This document shows positions 56,212 to 64,000 of a stretch of DNA of 64,000 nt, piece by piece (position 1 is the first letter of the stretch; each line of letters begins with the position of its first letter). A model generated the notes under the pieces. It was given only the letters and a program-made list of their open reading frames with translations, was not told the origin of the DNA and made no database searches. The translations under genes and the position numbers were made by a program. The DNA comes from Marinomonas sp. THO17 (GTDB lineage: Bacteria; Pseudomonadota; Gammaproteobacteria; Pseudomonadales; Marinomonadaceae), in the NCBI RefSeq assembly GCF_040436405.1, contig NZ_AP031575.1, forward strand, positions 1,940,501-2,004,500, written 5' to 3'.

Positions 56212-56958
56212 TTACTTGACTCTATCAGTCACTCGGTAAATCAAATCCCAAACGCCATGGCCTAATTTCTCGCCGCGCTGTTCAAATTTCGTCAGCGGAC
56301 GCCATTCTGGACGCGGGTAATATTCTCCCTTTCCTGCAGCATTCTCATATTCAGCTTGTACTTCCATGACTTCCATCATGTGCTCAGCATAAGGTTGCCA
56401 ATCGGTTGCCATATGAAATTGGCCGCCTGGTTTTAATACGTTTGCCACTTGTTGGGCAAACAAAGGCTGTACAATACGACGCTTATTGTGCTTTTTCTTA
56501 TGCCAAGGATCAGGGAAAAACAACTGGAAACTACTGGCCGCTCGCTCAGGCAAACAGCTTGCCATGACTTCAATGGCATCGTCACAATAAACACGCAAAT
56601 TAGTAAGACCAGCTTCCTGCGCTAACATCATCAGCTTAGCGACACCAGGTGGGTGGACTTCAATACCAATAAAATCTTTTTCTGGCGCATTCTTCGCCAT
56701 TTCAGCCAAGGAAGCGCCCATACCGAAGCCCACTTCTAGCACGACTTCAGATTCACGACCAAATACTTGATGATAATCGATGCGGCCGTCTTCTAAATTC
56801 AGGCCATATATTTCCCAATTCGCATCGTAATTTTTTTGCTGACCTTCTGTCATACGACCACCGCGTACCACAAAACTGCGAATGGTCCGCTTTTTAATGG
56901 GATCTTGATGGCCTTGAGCAGCGTCTGTGTTGGAGATATCTGTTTGTTGCTCTTTCAT
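56212..56958 (-). CDS. trmB: tRNA (guanine-N7-)-methyltransferase TrmB
   Basis: ATG 56958 gives 248 residues (MKEQQTDISNTD). The longer frame from 57021 adds an unrelated 21 residues. The protein has the SAM motif EVGFGMGASLAEMA, DAIEVM and the tRNA-binding LFFPDPWHKKKHNKRR. It methylates G46 of tRNA. Confidence 0.95.
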   Translation of the reverse strand: MKEQQTDISNTDAAQGHQDPIKKRTIRSFVVRGGRMTEGQQKNYDANWEIYGLNLEDGRIDYHQVFGRESEVVLEVGFGMGASLAEMAKNAPEKDFIGIEVHPPGVAKLMMLAQEAGLTNLRVYCDDAIEVMASCLPERAASSFQLFFPDPWHKKKHNKRRIVQPLFAQQVANVLKPGGQFHMATDWQPYAEHMMEVMEVQAEYENAAGKGEYYPRPEWRPLTKFEQRGEKLGHGVWDLIYRVTDRVK

Positions 56959-57066
56959 GATCGCTCTATTTTTCTTTTTACTTGGTAGAAAATTCAGGCG
57001 TATGCTAACGTAAATACGCAAATATGTCGTGGTTTTTCAAACGACTTCAAAGGATGGTGTCTCTTT

Positions 57067-57438
57067 TTATTGCCACAACTGCCAAGTCAGAAGCAACCAA
57101 GCCAATAAATAACTCAATCCACCCAAAGGCGTAATCATACCAAGCCAAGTCATCCCAGTCAGTGCCATTAAACATAAGCTACCAGCAAAAAGAAGATTAC
57201 CGATAAAGAAAATTAACAGAATACGAGTCGGGTTCTTTAGATAGCCACTTAAGGCCGCTACGACCAATCCTGCTAAAGAGTGATACATGAGATATTGACT
57301 GCCTGTTTGCCACCAAGATAAGGCGTTTGGAGCCAATAAATGCGCTAAAGCATGAGCGCCAAACGCCCCCGTTGCCACCGCCATAAAAGCCTGCAAAGCA
57401 AATACGGCCGCCCATTTTCCATGCAACATGCTTTTCAC
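57067..57438 (-). CDS. DUF423-family small membrane protein
   Basis: The 123-residue protein has four hydrophobic segments and the DUF423 (YgdD-like) pattern VATGAFGAHAL and LFAGSLCLMALTG. Function is unknown for the family. It follows the WD40 lipoprotein gene by 6 bases. Confidence 0.88.
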   Translation of the reverse strand: MKSMLHGKWAAVFALQAFMAVATGAFGAHALAHLLAPNALSWWQTGSQYLMYHSLAGLVVAALSGYLKNPTRILLIFFIGNLLFAGSLCLMALTGMTWLGMITPLGGLSYLLAWLLLTWQLWQ

Positions 57439-57444
57439 TGAAGA

Positions 57445-58428
57445 TCAATCCAATACATTAAAATAGCCGTTACTGCCCACAGCAAAGTAACGATTACTTA
57501 AGCCAAATGACAAGGCAATCACACTGGCACCAGAAGGACGCTTTCTGACCTTATGAACTTGCCACTCTTTGAGAACCTGCCCGGTACTGACCTGCAGCAA
57601 GGACACCTTGCCTGTTACCTCTCCAGTAAGCAATTGGCGATTGTCTTGGGAAAAAACCGCCTTACTGATGGTAACGTTACGATATTCTAATTTACCCGTA
57701 TCCACCGCCGTTAGTTCACGACCACTAACCAAAGACCAGATTTTGGCATTCCCTAATTGCGCTGCAGCAAATGCATATTTACCATCCGCAGAAATGGCCA
57801 CAGTAGAAATACGATTATTGAGTTCCCATTCAAATTTCTTCTGTCCTGTTTGCAAATCCCAAACACTGACTTTTGACAAATCGTCGCCGGTAATCCCCCA
57901 TCGACCATCTTGTGTTACATCCACAGCGCGCACTGTCGCGCCGGTACGCAAGGTCTGCAAAATACCGCCGCGTTTAATGTCAAAATAACGCGCAGTTTGG
58001 TCATCTAACCCCAGTAGAGCATAGTCACCATTTTCTGTTAACTTTAACGATTGAATGTCACCTGGTGTAGTCCAATAACCATCCGCTTGTCCATTCACCG
58101 TACGCCACAATACCAAGGTACGAGCGCCACCCGTAGCGGCAAACTCACCATTTGGTGAAATGTCAACGCTACTCATGGAAGAATACTCCCCCTGAGCATG
58201 GTTCCAGCTGTAACGCCTTTCATTGACTGAGGTTTTCCAATAGCTTCCGCCATGCTCAATAGAACCAATAAGAGCAAAACTACCATCATTGCTCAAATCC
58301 GCTGAATACAATCCTTGCACCGCATATTGAGCAGTGCGCGTCGGCGCCTCGGCAGAGCAAGCAATCAGGGCCAGCACAGAAGCCGTCCAAAAACCTCGCT
58401 TAAGCGCTTTTTTCACTGTGCGCTTCAT
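57445..58428 (-). CDS. WD40-repeat lipoprotein
   Basis: The 327-residue protein has a lipoprotein signal (KRGFWTASVLALIACSAEAP, lipobox LIAC) and about seven beta-propeller repeats of the WD40 type, such as SSVDISPNGEFAATGGARTLVLWR and STVAISADGKYAFAAAQLGNAKIW. It should sit in the periplasm anchored to a membrane, possibly as a scaffold. ATG 58428 has an AGGAA site and overlaps the rsd gene end by 29 bases. No partner is known. Confidence 0.85.
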   Translation of the reverse strand: MKRTVKKALKRGFWTASVLALIACSAEAPTRTAQYAVQGLYSADLSNDGSFALIGSIEHGGSYWKTSVNERRYSWNHAQGEYSSMSSVDISPNGEFAATGGARTLVLWRTVNGQADGYWTTPGDIQSLKLTENGDYALLGLDDQTARYFDIKRGGILQTLRTGATVRAVDVTQDGRWGITGDDLSKVSVWDLQTGQKKFEWELNNRISTVAISADGKYAFAAAQLGNAKIWSLVSGRELTAVDTGKLEYRNVTISKAVFSQDNRQLLTGEVTGKVSLLQVSTGQVLKEWQVHKVRKRPSGASVIALSFGLSNRYFAVGSNGYFNVLD

Positions 58429-58870
58429 GTAGTTCCTTAATCAATTTATCTTCATATTGAAAACGCTCGGCCAATACCACAGTCAATGCTTGCAAAGAGA
58501 AAGGCAAGGCTTCCAACTGAGTATTACAATGGGCTTTGGTATCGTATTTGTCATTGAATTCAATGGCCACTTGAGTCGTGTTGTCGATTTCTGGCAACAA
58601 TTCACCCAACAACACAATCGCACCATCGTCATGAAATTCTTTGGCCTCGATAGCGAGCTGTTCATAAACCGTAAAATGTCCAGCAGACACATAATCCACA
58701 AGCATTTCACACAAGGAGAGAATTTTCGGTGTATCCGTTGGCGTAAACTCACCACGTTCACGAAGATACACTAACGATTCGATCATTTGACGACGCTGAG
58801 CTAACCAACGATCAATAATTTCATGCACACCGCCCCACCGCTCTTGGGCTGTTTTACAACCTTCTAACAT
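58400..58870 (-). CDS. rsd: Anti-sigma factor Rsd/AlgQ family
   Basis: The 156-residue helical protein has the Rsd/AlgQ pattern ERWGGVHEIIDRWLAQRRQMI near the N-terminus and LCEMLVDYVSAGHFTVYEQL. Rsd binds sigma-70 and tunes sigma competition in stationary phase. The last 29 bases overlap the start of the WD40 lipoprotein gene. Confidence 0.9.
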   Translation of the reverse strand: MLEGCKTAQERWGGVHEIIDRWLAQRRQMIESLVYLRERGEFTPTDTPKILSLCEMLVDYVSAGHFTVYEQLAIEAKEFHDDGAIVLLGELLPEIDNTTQVAIEFNDKYDTKAHCNTQLEALPFSLQALTVVLAERFQYEDKLIKELHEAHSEKSA

Positions 58871-58970
58871 ATGCAGACTCCAACCGATTCATTACTTTTT
58901 CGCCTTGTGTCAAGCATATTCCTATCAATTGCCCCCTGCAAGGCGAGACCCTGCAGGGATTTGTAACCTT

Positions 58971-59480
58971 TTATGGGAAGGATGTAGTTTTTTTAACCAT
59001 CATTGCAATGCAGGCATTTACAATTGCCATACCAACAAAAGCGACTAGGGTCCAAGCTGGAATACTCAAACCCAAGAAAGTCCAAACCACATCGCCACAT
59101 TCTCCGGTTCCCATAATCATAGCTTGCATGATTTCCTGCCATGGAAAAACGTCGAACATATAACTTAATCCCGGCAAGCAAGCAGGTAGTTGTTCCGCGG
59201 GTAAATGCTGTAGATACAAATGACGAATGGCTAAAGCCGCCCCCAGCAGGGATAACACCACAACCAAACTGGCACTCACTTTTCTGACTTTGACACTCGC
59301 TGTCAACGCAGAAAGCAATGACACCAAACCAACACCGAAAAACATAATGCGTTGCAACATACATAATGGACAGGGCTCTAGACCCATTTCATATTCCATA
59401 TAAAAAGCGATACCTAGCAAAACAAAAGCAAGCAAAGCGATCAACCCATGAAAACGTCGAGCAGAAATCAGCTGGATCAT
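58971..59480 (-). CDS. dsbB: Disulfide bond formation protein DsbB
   Basis: ATG 59480 gives 169 residues (MIQLISARRFHG). An ATG 9 bases upstream (59489) has its AGGGA site too close, so the second is preferred. It has four hydrophobic segments, the first redox pair in EPCPLCMLQRIMFFGVG and the second pair in LPACLPGL and TGECGDVVW. It reoxidises DsbA using ubiquinone. Confidence 0.94.
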   Translation of the reverse strand: MIQLISARRFHGLIALLAFVLLGIAFYMEYEMGLEPCPLCMLQRIMFFGVGLVSLLSALTASVKVRKVSASLVVVLSLLGAALAIRHLYLQHLPAEQLPACLPGLSYMFDVFPWQEIMQAMIMGTGECGDVVWTFLGLSIPAWTLVAFVGMAIVNACIAMMVKKTTSFP

Positions 59481-59618
59481 AAATAACATTCCCTAATATC
59501 AAGAAAATAAACCACGCCTTCAGACAGCAAGAAACAACAAAAGTGCAAAATTCCTGCTGACAATATGCCAGTTTGCCAGTTAGTATACTAGTTATAGTAA
59601 TGAATACGAGATACGACC

Positions 59619-60035
59619 ATGTCATTGAAGATGCCTTTAGTTCGCTCCTCCATACTGTGGCTTTTATTTACTACCAGTGGTTTATTGAGTTCGCTTGTTC
59701 AAGCCGAAGAGGTGGCTCCGCCTGCCTACGTTGAATTAACGCCAATTTTCATCGTCAATCACCAAAGTGAAGGCTCTCAACTCAAATACATCAAAACCAG
59801 TATCAGCATTCGTACCGATGAAGACCGAGTGGAATTGATTGAAGATAATATGCCCGTAGTACGAGATGCCATTGTGATGTTTCTGAGCTCTCGTACCACA
59901 GATCAAGTGACAGGTGCCATCGCTCGAGAAGAAACCAGAGAAGGAGCGGCAGAAGCCGTAAACAACGCTCTTAAGACAGAAACCGGCATTACACCAGTGA
60001 AAGACATTTTATTTGCCAGCTTTGTCACCCAATAG
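59619..60035 (+). CDS. Exported FliL-like protein
   Basis: The 138-residue protein has an N-terminal hydrophobic signal (SSILWLLFTTSGLLSSLVQA, cleavable A-A type) and a FliL-like domain (KYIKTSISIRTDEDRVELIEDNMPVVRDAIVMFLSSRTTDQVTG, ending VKDILFASFVTQ). No other flagellar gene is near. FliL proteins normally keep an uncleaved membrane helix, so this one may be a periplasmic paralogue. A terminator follows. Confidence 0.8.
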   Translation: MSLKMPLVRSSILWLLFTTSGLLSSLVQAEEVAPPAYVELTPIFIVNHQSEGSQLKYIKTSISIRTDEDRVELIEDNMPVVRDAIVMFLSSRTTDQVTGAIAREETREGAAEAVNNALKTETGITPVKDILFASFVTQ

Positions 60036-60058
60036 CCCCTTACTATACAAAACATAAT

Positions 60059-60097
60059 AAAAAGCCCTTTCACTTAACAATGAACGGGCTTTTTTTC
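60059..60097. terminator. Bidirectional terminator between the FliL-like gene and yggX
   Basis: AAAAAGCCC pairs with GGGCTTTTTTT, with a further TTC/GAA pairing in the loop region. The A/T flanks suit both converging genes. Confidence 0.8.
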
Positions 60098-60107
60098 ACC
60101 ATAAGGA

Positions 60108-60392
60108 TTACAACTCCATTATGTCATCTGGGCTAACATAACCGGTGACCTTGTCAGTCTCTTCGTTATTAAAGAACTTATCCATCTGCGCCATTATGTA
60201 TTTTCGTGACTCAGGTTGCATCAGATTAAGTTGTTTTTCATTGATCATCATGGTTTGCAGCAATTGCCATTCTTGCCATGCTTGCTTGGACACATTTTGC
60301 AGCACTTCTTGACCTTTCGCTCCTGGCAAAGGCGCCCTATCTAGCGCTTCCATTTCTTTTTGATATTTCTTACAAAAAACCGTGTTTGCCAT
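60108..60392 (-). CDS. yggX: Fe(II)-trafficking protein YggX
   Basis: The 94-residue protein has the conserved [38 protein letters not shown] and C-terminal YVSPDD. YggX protects iron-sulfur clusters during oxidative stress. It usually adjoins mutY. Here chrA lies between them. Confidence 0.95.
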   Translation of the reverse strand: MANTVFCKKYQKEMEALDRAPLPGAKGQEVLQNVSKQAWQEWQLLQTMMINEKQLNLMQPESRKYIMAQMDKFFNNEETDKVTGYVSPDDIMEL

Positions 60393-60469
60393 AACCCACT
60401 CTCACTCTAAGCATTTACTTCAAGATAATGGCGTTGGATTCACAAAATTCAAGCGATAACTGAGATTAG

Positions 60470-61666
60470 TTAGAAAGCGTTAGGTAACCACAAGTAACGC
60501 AATAAGCCCACCAGTACAAAGCTTATGATAAGTAAAAAAATAGAAGGACGACGCCAGATCAACCAAACAAACCCGAGAGTAACCACCAAGATGTCCAACC
60601 AAGAATACAAGCTGGATGTGCCAATCGGATAATATAGAGCGGCCAGTAAAATCCCCACCACAGCGGCATTTAATCCAGCCACTGCAGCCATAAAACGGCG
60701 ATTGTCCGATAATTTTTGCCACGCCCCTTGTGCTGCCAACATTAATAACAAACCGCTTAGAAATACGGCCAATGTGGCAACCGCAGCCCACAACCAGATA
60801 TTCCCTTGTGCTGAAGCCGCGCCCAAATAACTGGCCATGGTAAACATGGGGCCAGGAACCGCTTGCGCCGCCGCATAACCGATTAGGATATTTGCCTCAC
60901 TCACGCTGTCAGACACAAAAGATGACAGCATAGGCAGCACCACATGGCCGCCTCCAAACACCAAAGCTCCCGCTTGATAAAAATCGGCAAACAATTGTCC
61001 AAGCCCTTGCGAAAAGAAAAAGCTTGCCACAAACACGCCAACGGCAATGAAGAAAAACCATCCAGCCAAAGATATTTTCGGTAAAGACGTGTGTTCTTTA
61101 GGCTCAGTATCCAAGAGTAAAACCGATAACAGTCCAGCGGCCAAGAGCACCAACAAACTCATCTGGGCACTTGGCATCATAACCAATATCAAAGCGCTGG
61201 CGATGGCCAGAAACATGGTCATTTTACTCTTACAAAAAGCACGCCACATGGTCACGCAAGCATCCGCAACCACCACTACAGCCAAAAGTTTTAATGCCTG
61301 AACCATTGCTTCAAACATAGCTTCTTGTTGCCAATGATGACCAAACTGAGCCAGTAACACCATGATCAAAAAAGACGGCAAGGTAAAAGCAACAAAAGCG
61401 GCCACAGCGCCCAAAATACCAGCCCGGTGATAGCCCAGTGCAAAGCCTACTTGACTGGATCCAGGCCCTGGCACCACTTGACTCAAGGCTACCCATTGCG
61501 CGTATTGAGAAGCCGTGACCCACTGTTTCTGCTGTACAAAAGTTTGATTAAAGTAGCCGAGATGGGCTGCTGGACCACCAAAACTGGTCCATCCCAATAA
61601 AAAAAAGGAGGCAAACACATCCCATAAACGCGCAAAATACGGCTGTGAGTGCTTATCTTGAATCAT
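60470..61666 (-). CDS. chrA: Chromate transporter ChrA (long form)
   Basis: The 398-residue membrane protein has two homologous halves. The first has SFGGPAAHLGYFNQTFV and VPGPGSSQVGFALGYHRAG, the second GGGHVVLPMLSSFVSD and AVPGPMFTMASYLGA. These are the paired CHR domain motifs. It should export chromate from the cytoplasm. It lies 32 bases after mutY on the same strand. Confidence 0.93.
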   Translation of the reverse strand: MIQDKHSQPYFARLWDVFASFFLLGWTSFGGPAAHLGYFNQTFVQQKQWVTASQYAQWVALSQVVPGPGSSQVGFALGYHRAGILGAVAAFVAFTLPSFLIMVLLAQFGHHWQQEAMFEAMVQALKLLAVVVVADACVTMWRAFCKSKMTMFLAIASALILVMMPSAQMSLLVLLAAGLLSVLLLDTEPKEHTSLPKISLAGWFFFIAVGVFVASFFFSQGLGQLFADFYQAGALVFGGGHVVLPMLSSFVSDSVSEANILIGYAAAQAVPGPMFTMASYLGAASAQGNIWLWAAVATLAVFLSGLLLMLAAQGAWQKLSDNRRFMAAVAGLNAAVVGILLAALYYPIGTSSLYSWLDILVVTLGFVWLIWRRPSIFLLIISFVLVGLLRYLWLPNAF

Positions 61667-61698
61667 ACAATGCTACCTATCGGATTCGTTCTTAGTTG

Positions 61699-62754
61699 TT
61701 ATACTAAGTCACTGTTTTCTAATATTTTACGCACTGGCGCGGGCAAGCCCAAGGCGAGGGCTTGAGACAAGGTAAACCACTGATATTTGTCGCCTTCAGC
61801 GACTAAATTCACCTCATCACAAGACACCAGACTGGGAGAAATATCCAAGTGATAATGACTAAAGGTATGGCGGAAGGATGACAATGGGGTTACAGACGAC
61901 AACTTGGTCACGAACCTTTGTTCCGCATGCATATAAACAGACTCATCGGAAGCCAGTTCTGGTAAGCTCCACAACCCACCCCAAATGCCAGTGGCTGGGC
62001 GCTTTTCTAGCAAAATATTTCCCGCACTATTGATCATTACTAGCATTTGCGTGGCTTTCTCTGGCTTTATTGCTTTTTTGGGTTTACGAACGGGGTATTG
62101 GGTAGGGTCTTCAGAGCGCCGACCGAGGCAATCGTCTTGTACTGGGCACAACAAACATTGCGGCTTACTGCGAGTACATAGGGTGGCCCCCAAATCCATC
62201 ATGGCCTGAGTATAGTCGCCGCAACGTTCACTCGGCATATAGGCTTGTGCCAATTCCCACATAGCTTGTTCAGTTTTCTTCTCTCCTGGCCAAGTAGGGA
62301 CCGCATGAAAGCGCGCCAACACACGCTTTACATTGCCGTCTAAAATAGCCGTTTGCGTACCACGAGAAATGGACAAAATAGCCGCCGCCGTGGAACGCCC
62401 AATGCCCGGCAGTTCACACACAGCTTCCAAACTTGCCGGAAATTCTCCATCAAATTCATCCACCAGCATTTTCGCAGCTTTGTGCATATTTCGCGCTCTG
62501 GCGTAGTAGCCTAAGCCACTCCAGTGCGCCAGCACCTCGTCCTGTTGAGCAGCGGCTAACGCCTCTACCGTTGGAAATGACGTCATGAACTTGTGATAAT
62601 ACGGAATCACAGTCGTCACTTGCGTCTGCTGAAGCATGATCTCGGAAATCCATACACGATAAGGGGTTTTATTTTGCTGCCAAGGCAGGTTCTTGCGTCC
62701 ATGTTCATCAAACCAAGCAAGGACTCTGGGCGCAAATTGTTCAACTGGTTGCAT
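61699..62754 (-). CDS. mutY: A/G-specific adenine glycosylase MutY
   Basis: The 351-residue DNA repair enzyme has the helix-hairpin-helix VCELPGIGRSTAAAIL with catalytic-domain QQTQVTTVIPYY, the 4Fe-4S cysteines spaced C-x6-C-x2-C-x5-C in CTRSKPQCLLCPVQDDC, and a C-terminal NUDIX-like 8-oxoG recognition domain. It removes adenine opposite 8-oxoguanine. It lies 38 bases after the asmA-family gene. Confidence 0.96.
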   Translation of the reverse strand: MQPVEQFAPRVLAWFDEHGRKNLPWQQNKTPYRVWISEIMLQQTQVTTVIPYYHKFMTSFPTVEALAAAQQDEVLAHWSGLGYYARARNMHKAAKMLVDEFDGEFPASLEAVCELPGIGRSTAAAILSISRGTQTAILDGNVKRVLARFHAVPTWPGEKKTEQAMWELAQAYMPSERCGDYTQAMMDLGATLCTRSKPQCLLCPVQDDCLGRRSEDPTQYPVRKPKKAIKPEKATQMLVMINSAGNILLEKRPATGIWGGLWSLPELASDESVYMHAEQRFVTKLSSVTPLSSFRHTFSHYHLDISPSLVSCDEVNLVAEGDKYQWFTLSQALALGLPAPVRKILENSDLV

Positions 62755-62792
62755 TCTGTTCTCACAACATGGCTATTCCGAGGATTTTTCAC

Positions 62793-64000
62793 TCAGAATA
62801 GATTTTTAAGTTTCTCTTTCACTTTCTTTTTGAGACGTTCTTCTTCCGCTTTGCGTTTGGCTTCCAATTCTGCCTTTAAGCGCGCTTCCTCCGCTTTACG
62901 CTGCGCCGCTAATTCGGACTTCAATTCCGCTTTTTTTTGTTTCAATTGCGCCGCAAGTTTGGCTTTTTCCACCGCTAATTTTTTCGCCGCTTCTTGCTTA
63001 GCAAGCTTAGCAAATAACTGCCCGAAGCCTTTCAAATCAGGACGACACAAGCTCGCGGGAGCATCATTGAACTGACCCTTACAAACAATCGGAAAAGTCA
63101 GTTGAGATAAGGTTTCATTGACTCGACAGGCATCATCCAACTGACTGCCCGCAATACCAACATTGGCTTGATAATCAAGCATTCGGTTCGGTAAGGAAAT
63201 AACACCATCACCCGTTACTTGCAGACCCGCTGAGCGAATCGCCAAACCTGGAGTAGAAACCTTTCCTTGTTGTACGTTGGCCGGGAAACGTAACGTTTCA
63301 AACGGCGTATCCTCACCAAACTGGGTACCATTGATTTTTTCTTTGCGCGTAGCGGCGATGCCTTCACACACGGTTTTGGTCAAGTTGGTGCCCACTAAAG
63401 CGCCCTGTTTGATTTCAACCAAGAGATCCCCTTGCAGGGATGACATCAAGGCATCCAGACTCTTGCCTTGACTCATTAGCTCACCATTTAAGTATGTGGC
63501 TCCAGCCAGCTTATCCATGTCCATAAAGTCCTTCAACAAAGGCTGAATTTGCACGCCATCTATGGCTGGTTGAATATCCATACTCGGTACGGCACCACGT
63601 GCATCAAGCGTTAACAGGGCCGATACCTTGCCTTGGTAAAGGCTCGCTTGCAAAGGAGCAACCTTTACTAAACCACGATGTTGTGTACTGTCCAATACCA
63701 ACTTATCTATGCTCAGATTGCTAACTTTAATGTTATCAAACACCAAACCAAGATGACCGTTTAGACTTCGAATCAGTTCCACTGGAATGAGTTCCGCTGG
63801 TGTGAATTGCTGCGCGGCTGAGGTAACATGGTTACTTGACGATTCACTATTGGCTTTTTGTTCTGTACTGGCGATATTTTGCTCAAGCTTGACGGCTTCC
63901 TCTTCACTTGGTGGTGGCAAATATCGATCCAAGTCCAAATTGGCACCGGCAAGTTTAATGTCCCAGCGTAAAGGCGACAAAGATAACACCGCATTGGCTT
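62793..64000 (-). CDS. AsmA-family protein, 5' end outside window
   Basis: The frame is open to the window edge, so this is the C-terminal part, about 402 residues, of an AsmA-family protein (usually 600-700). It begins in the repetitive beta-groove region (GANLDLDRYLPP) and includes the late AsmA-type domain (GLAIRSAGLQVTGDGVISLPNR). The last ~70 residues are an unusual Lys/Glu/Ala coiled coil with Ala-Lys-Arg-Lys-Ala-Glu-Glu-type repeats. AsmA proteins are linked to phospholipid transport to the outer membrane. Confidence 0.88.
   Translation of the reverse strand, partial: ANAVLSLSPLRWDIKLAGANLDLDRYLPPPSEEEAVKLEQNIASTEQKANSESSSNHVTSAAQQFTPAELIPVELIRSLNGHLGLVFDNIKVSNLSIDKLVLDSTQHRGLVKVAPLQASLYQGKVSALLTLDARGAVPSMDIQPAIDGVQIQPLLKDFMDMDKLAGATYLNGELMSQGKSLDALMSSLQGDLLVEIKQGALVGTNLTKTVCEGIAATRKEKINGTQFGEDTPFETLRFPANVQQGKVSTPGLAIRSAGLQVTGDGVISLPNRMLDYQANVGIAGSQLDDACRVNETLSQLTFPIVCKGQFNDAPASLCRPDLKGFGQLFAKLAKQEAAKKLAVEKAKLAAQLKQKKAELKSELAAQRKAEEARLKAELEAKRKAEEERLKKKVKEKLKNLF

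Overview
The window reads as a chromosomal segment of a marine gammaproteobacterium of the Oceanospirillales type. A Marinomonas-like organism is the best guess from gene content: tatABC next to ubiEB, trmB, mutY with an Fe-trafficking gene, and a full rhamnose and pectin catabolic block. This is inference, because no 16S rRNA or database match is available. No rRNA, tRNA, CRISPR array, prophage or intact insertion sequence was seen. Nearly all of the sequence is coding.

Region 1 (1-19294, all minus strand) is a surface-polysaccharide operon. Transcription starts near 19380 with a small MarR-type EPS-associated regulator. It then runs through manC, manB, gmd, a methyltransferase, fcl (GDP-L-fucose), a GT11 fucosyltransferase, rfbB, rfbA and an FdtA/FdtC/FdtB-type set (a dTDP-3-acetamido-3,6-dideoxyhexose). 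After these come three GT2 glycosyltransferases, a PglK-type ABC flippase, a very AT-rich Wzy-like membrane protein, a GT4 glycosyltransferase and an asparagine synthetase that leaves the window. Eight-base G/C tracts lie inside two of the glycosyltransferase genes. The chain-length regulator (wzz) is about 35 kb away at 55-56 kb.

Region 2 (19.5-31 kb) is mostly housekeeping. It holds a beta-CASP metallo-hydrolase whose 5' end is frameshifted by a 7-bp tandem repeat, then typA, dtd, tatCBA, hisE, ubiB, ubiE, a GGDEF protein, dsbA and engB.

Region 3 (31-46.6 kb) is a plant cell wall sugar island. A rhaRSTPQ(UK) operon diverges from rhaD-rhaI, with paired 16-bp operator arms between them. This layout is the one known from rhizobia, except that the mutarotase RhaU and the kinase RhaK are fused into one reading frame here. 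A pectin module follows: a cytoplasmic pectin methylesterase, an RpiB/LacAB-type isomerase (DhuI-like), kdgF, an IclR-type KdgR and oligogalacturonate lyase. Two KdgR-like boxes sit at exactly the same distance upstream of the -35 elements of the kdgF and ogl promoters. Together the genes would process galacturonate and rhamnose, the two backbone sugars of rhamnogalacturonan.

Region 4 (46.6-64 kb) is core metabolism and envelope: glmS, glmU, a LysR/azoreductase pair, tex, an H-NS-family gene, wzz, trmB, a DUF423 protein, a WD40 lipoprotein, rsd, dsbB, a FliL-like exported protein, yggX, chrA, mutY and a partial asmA-family gene at the window end.
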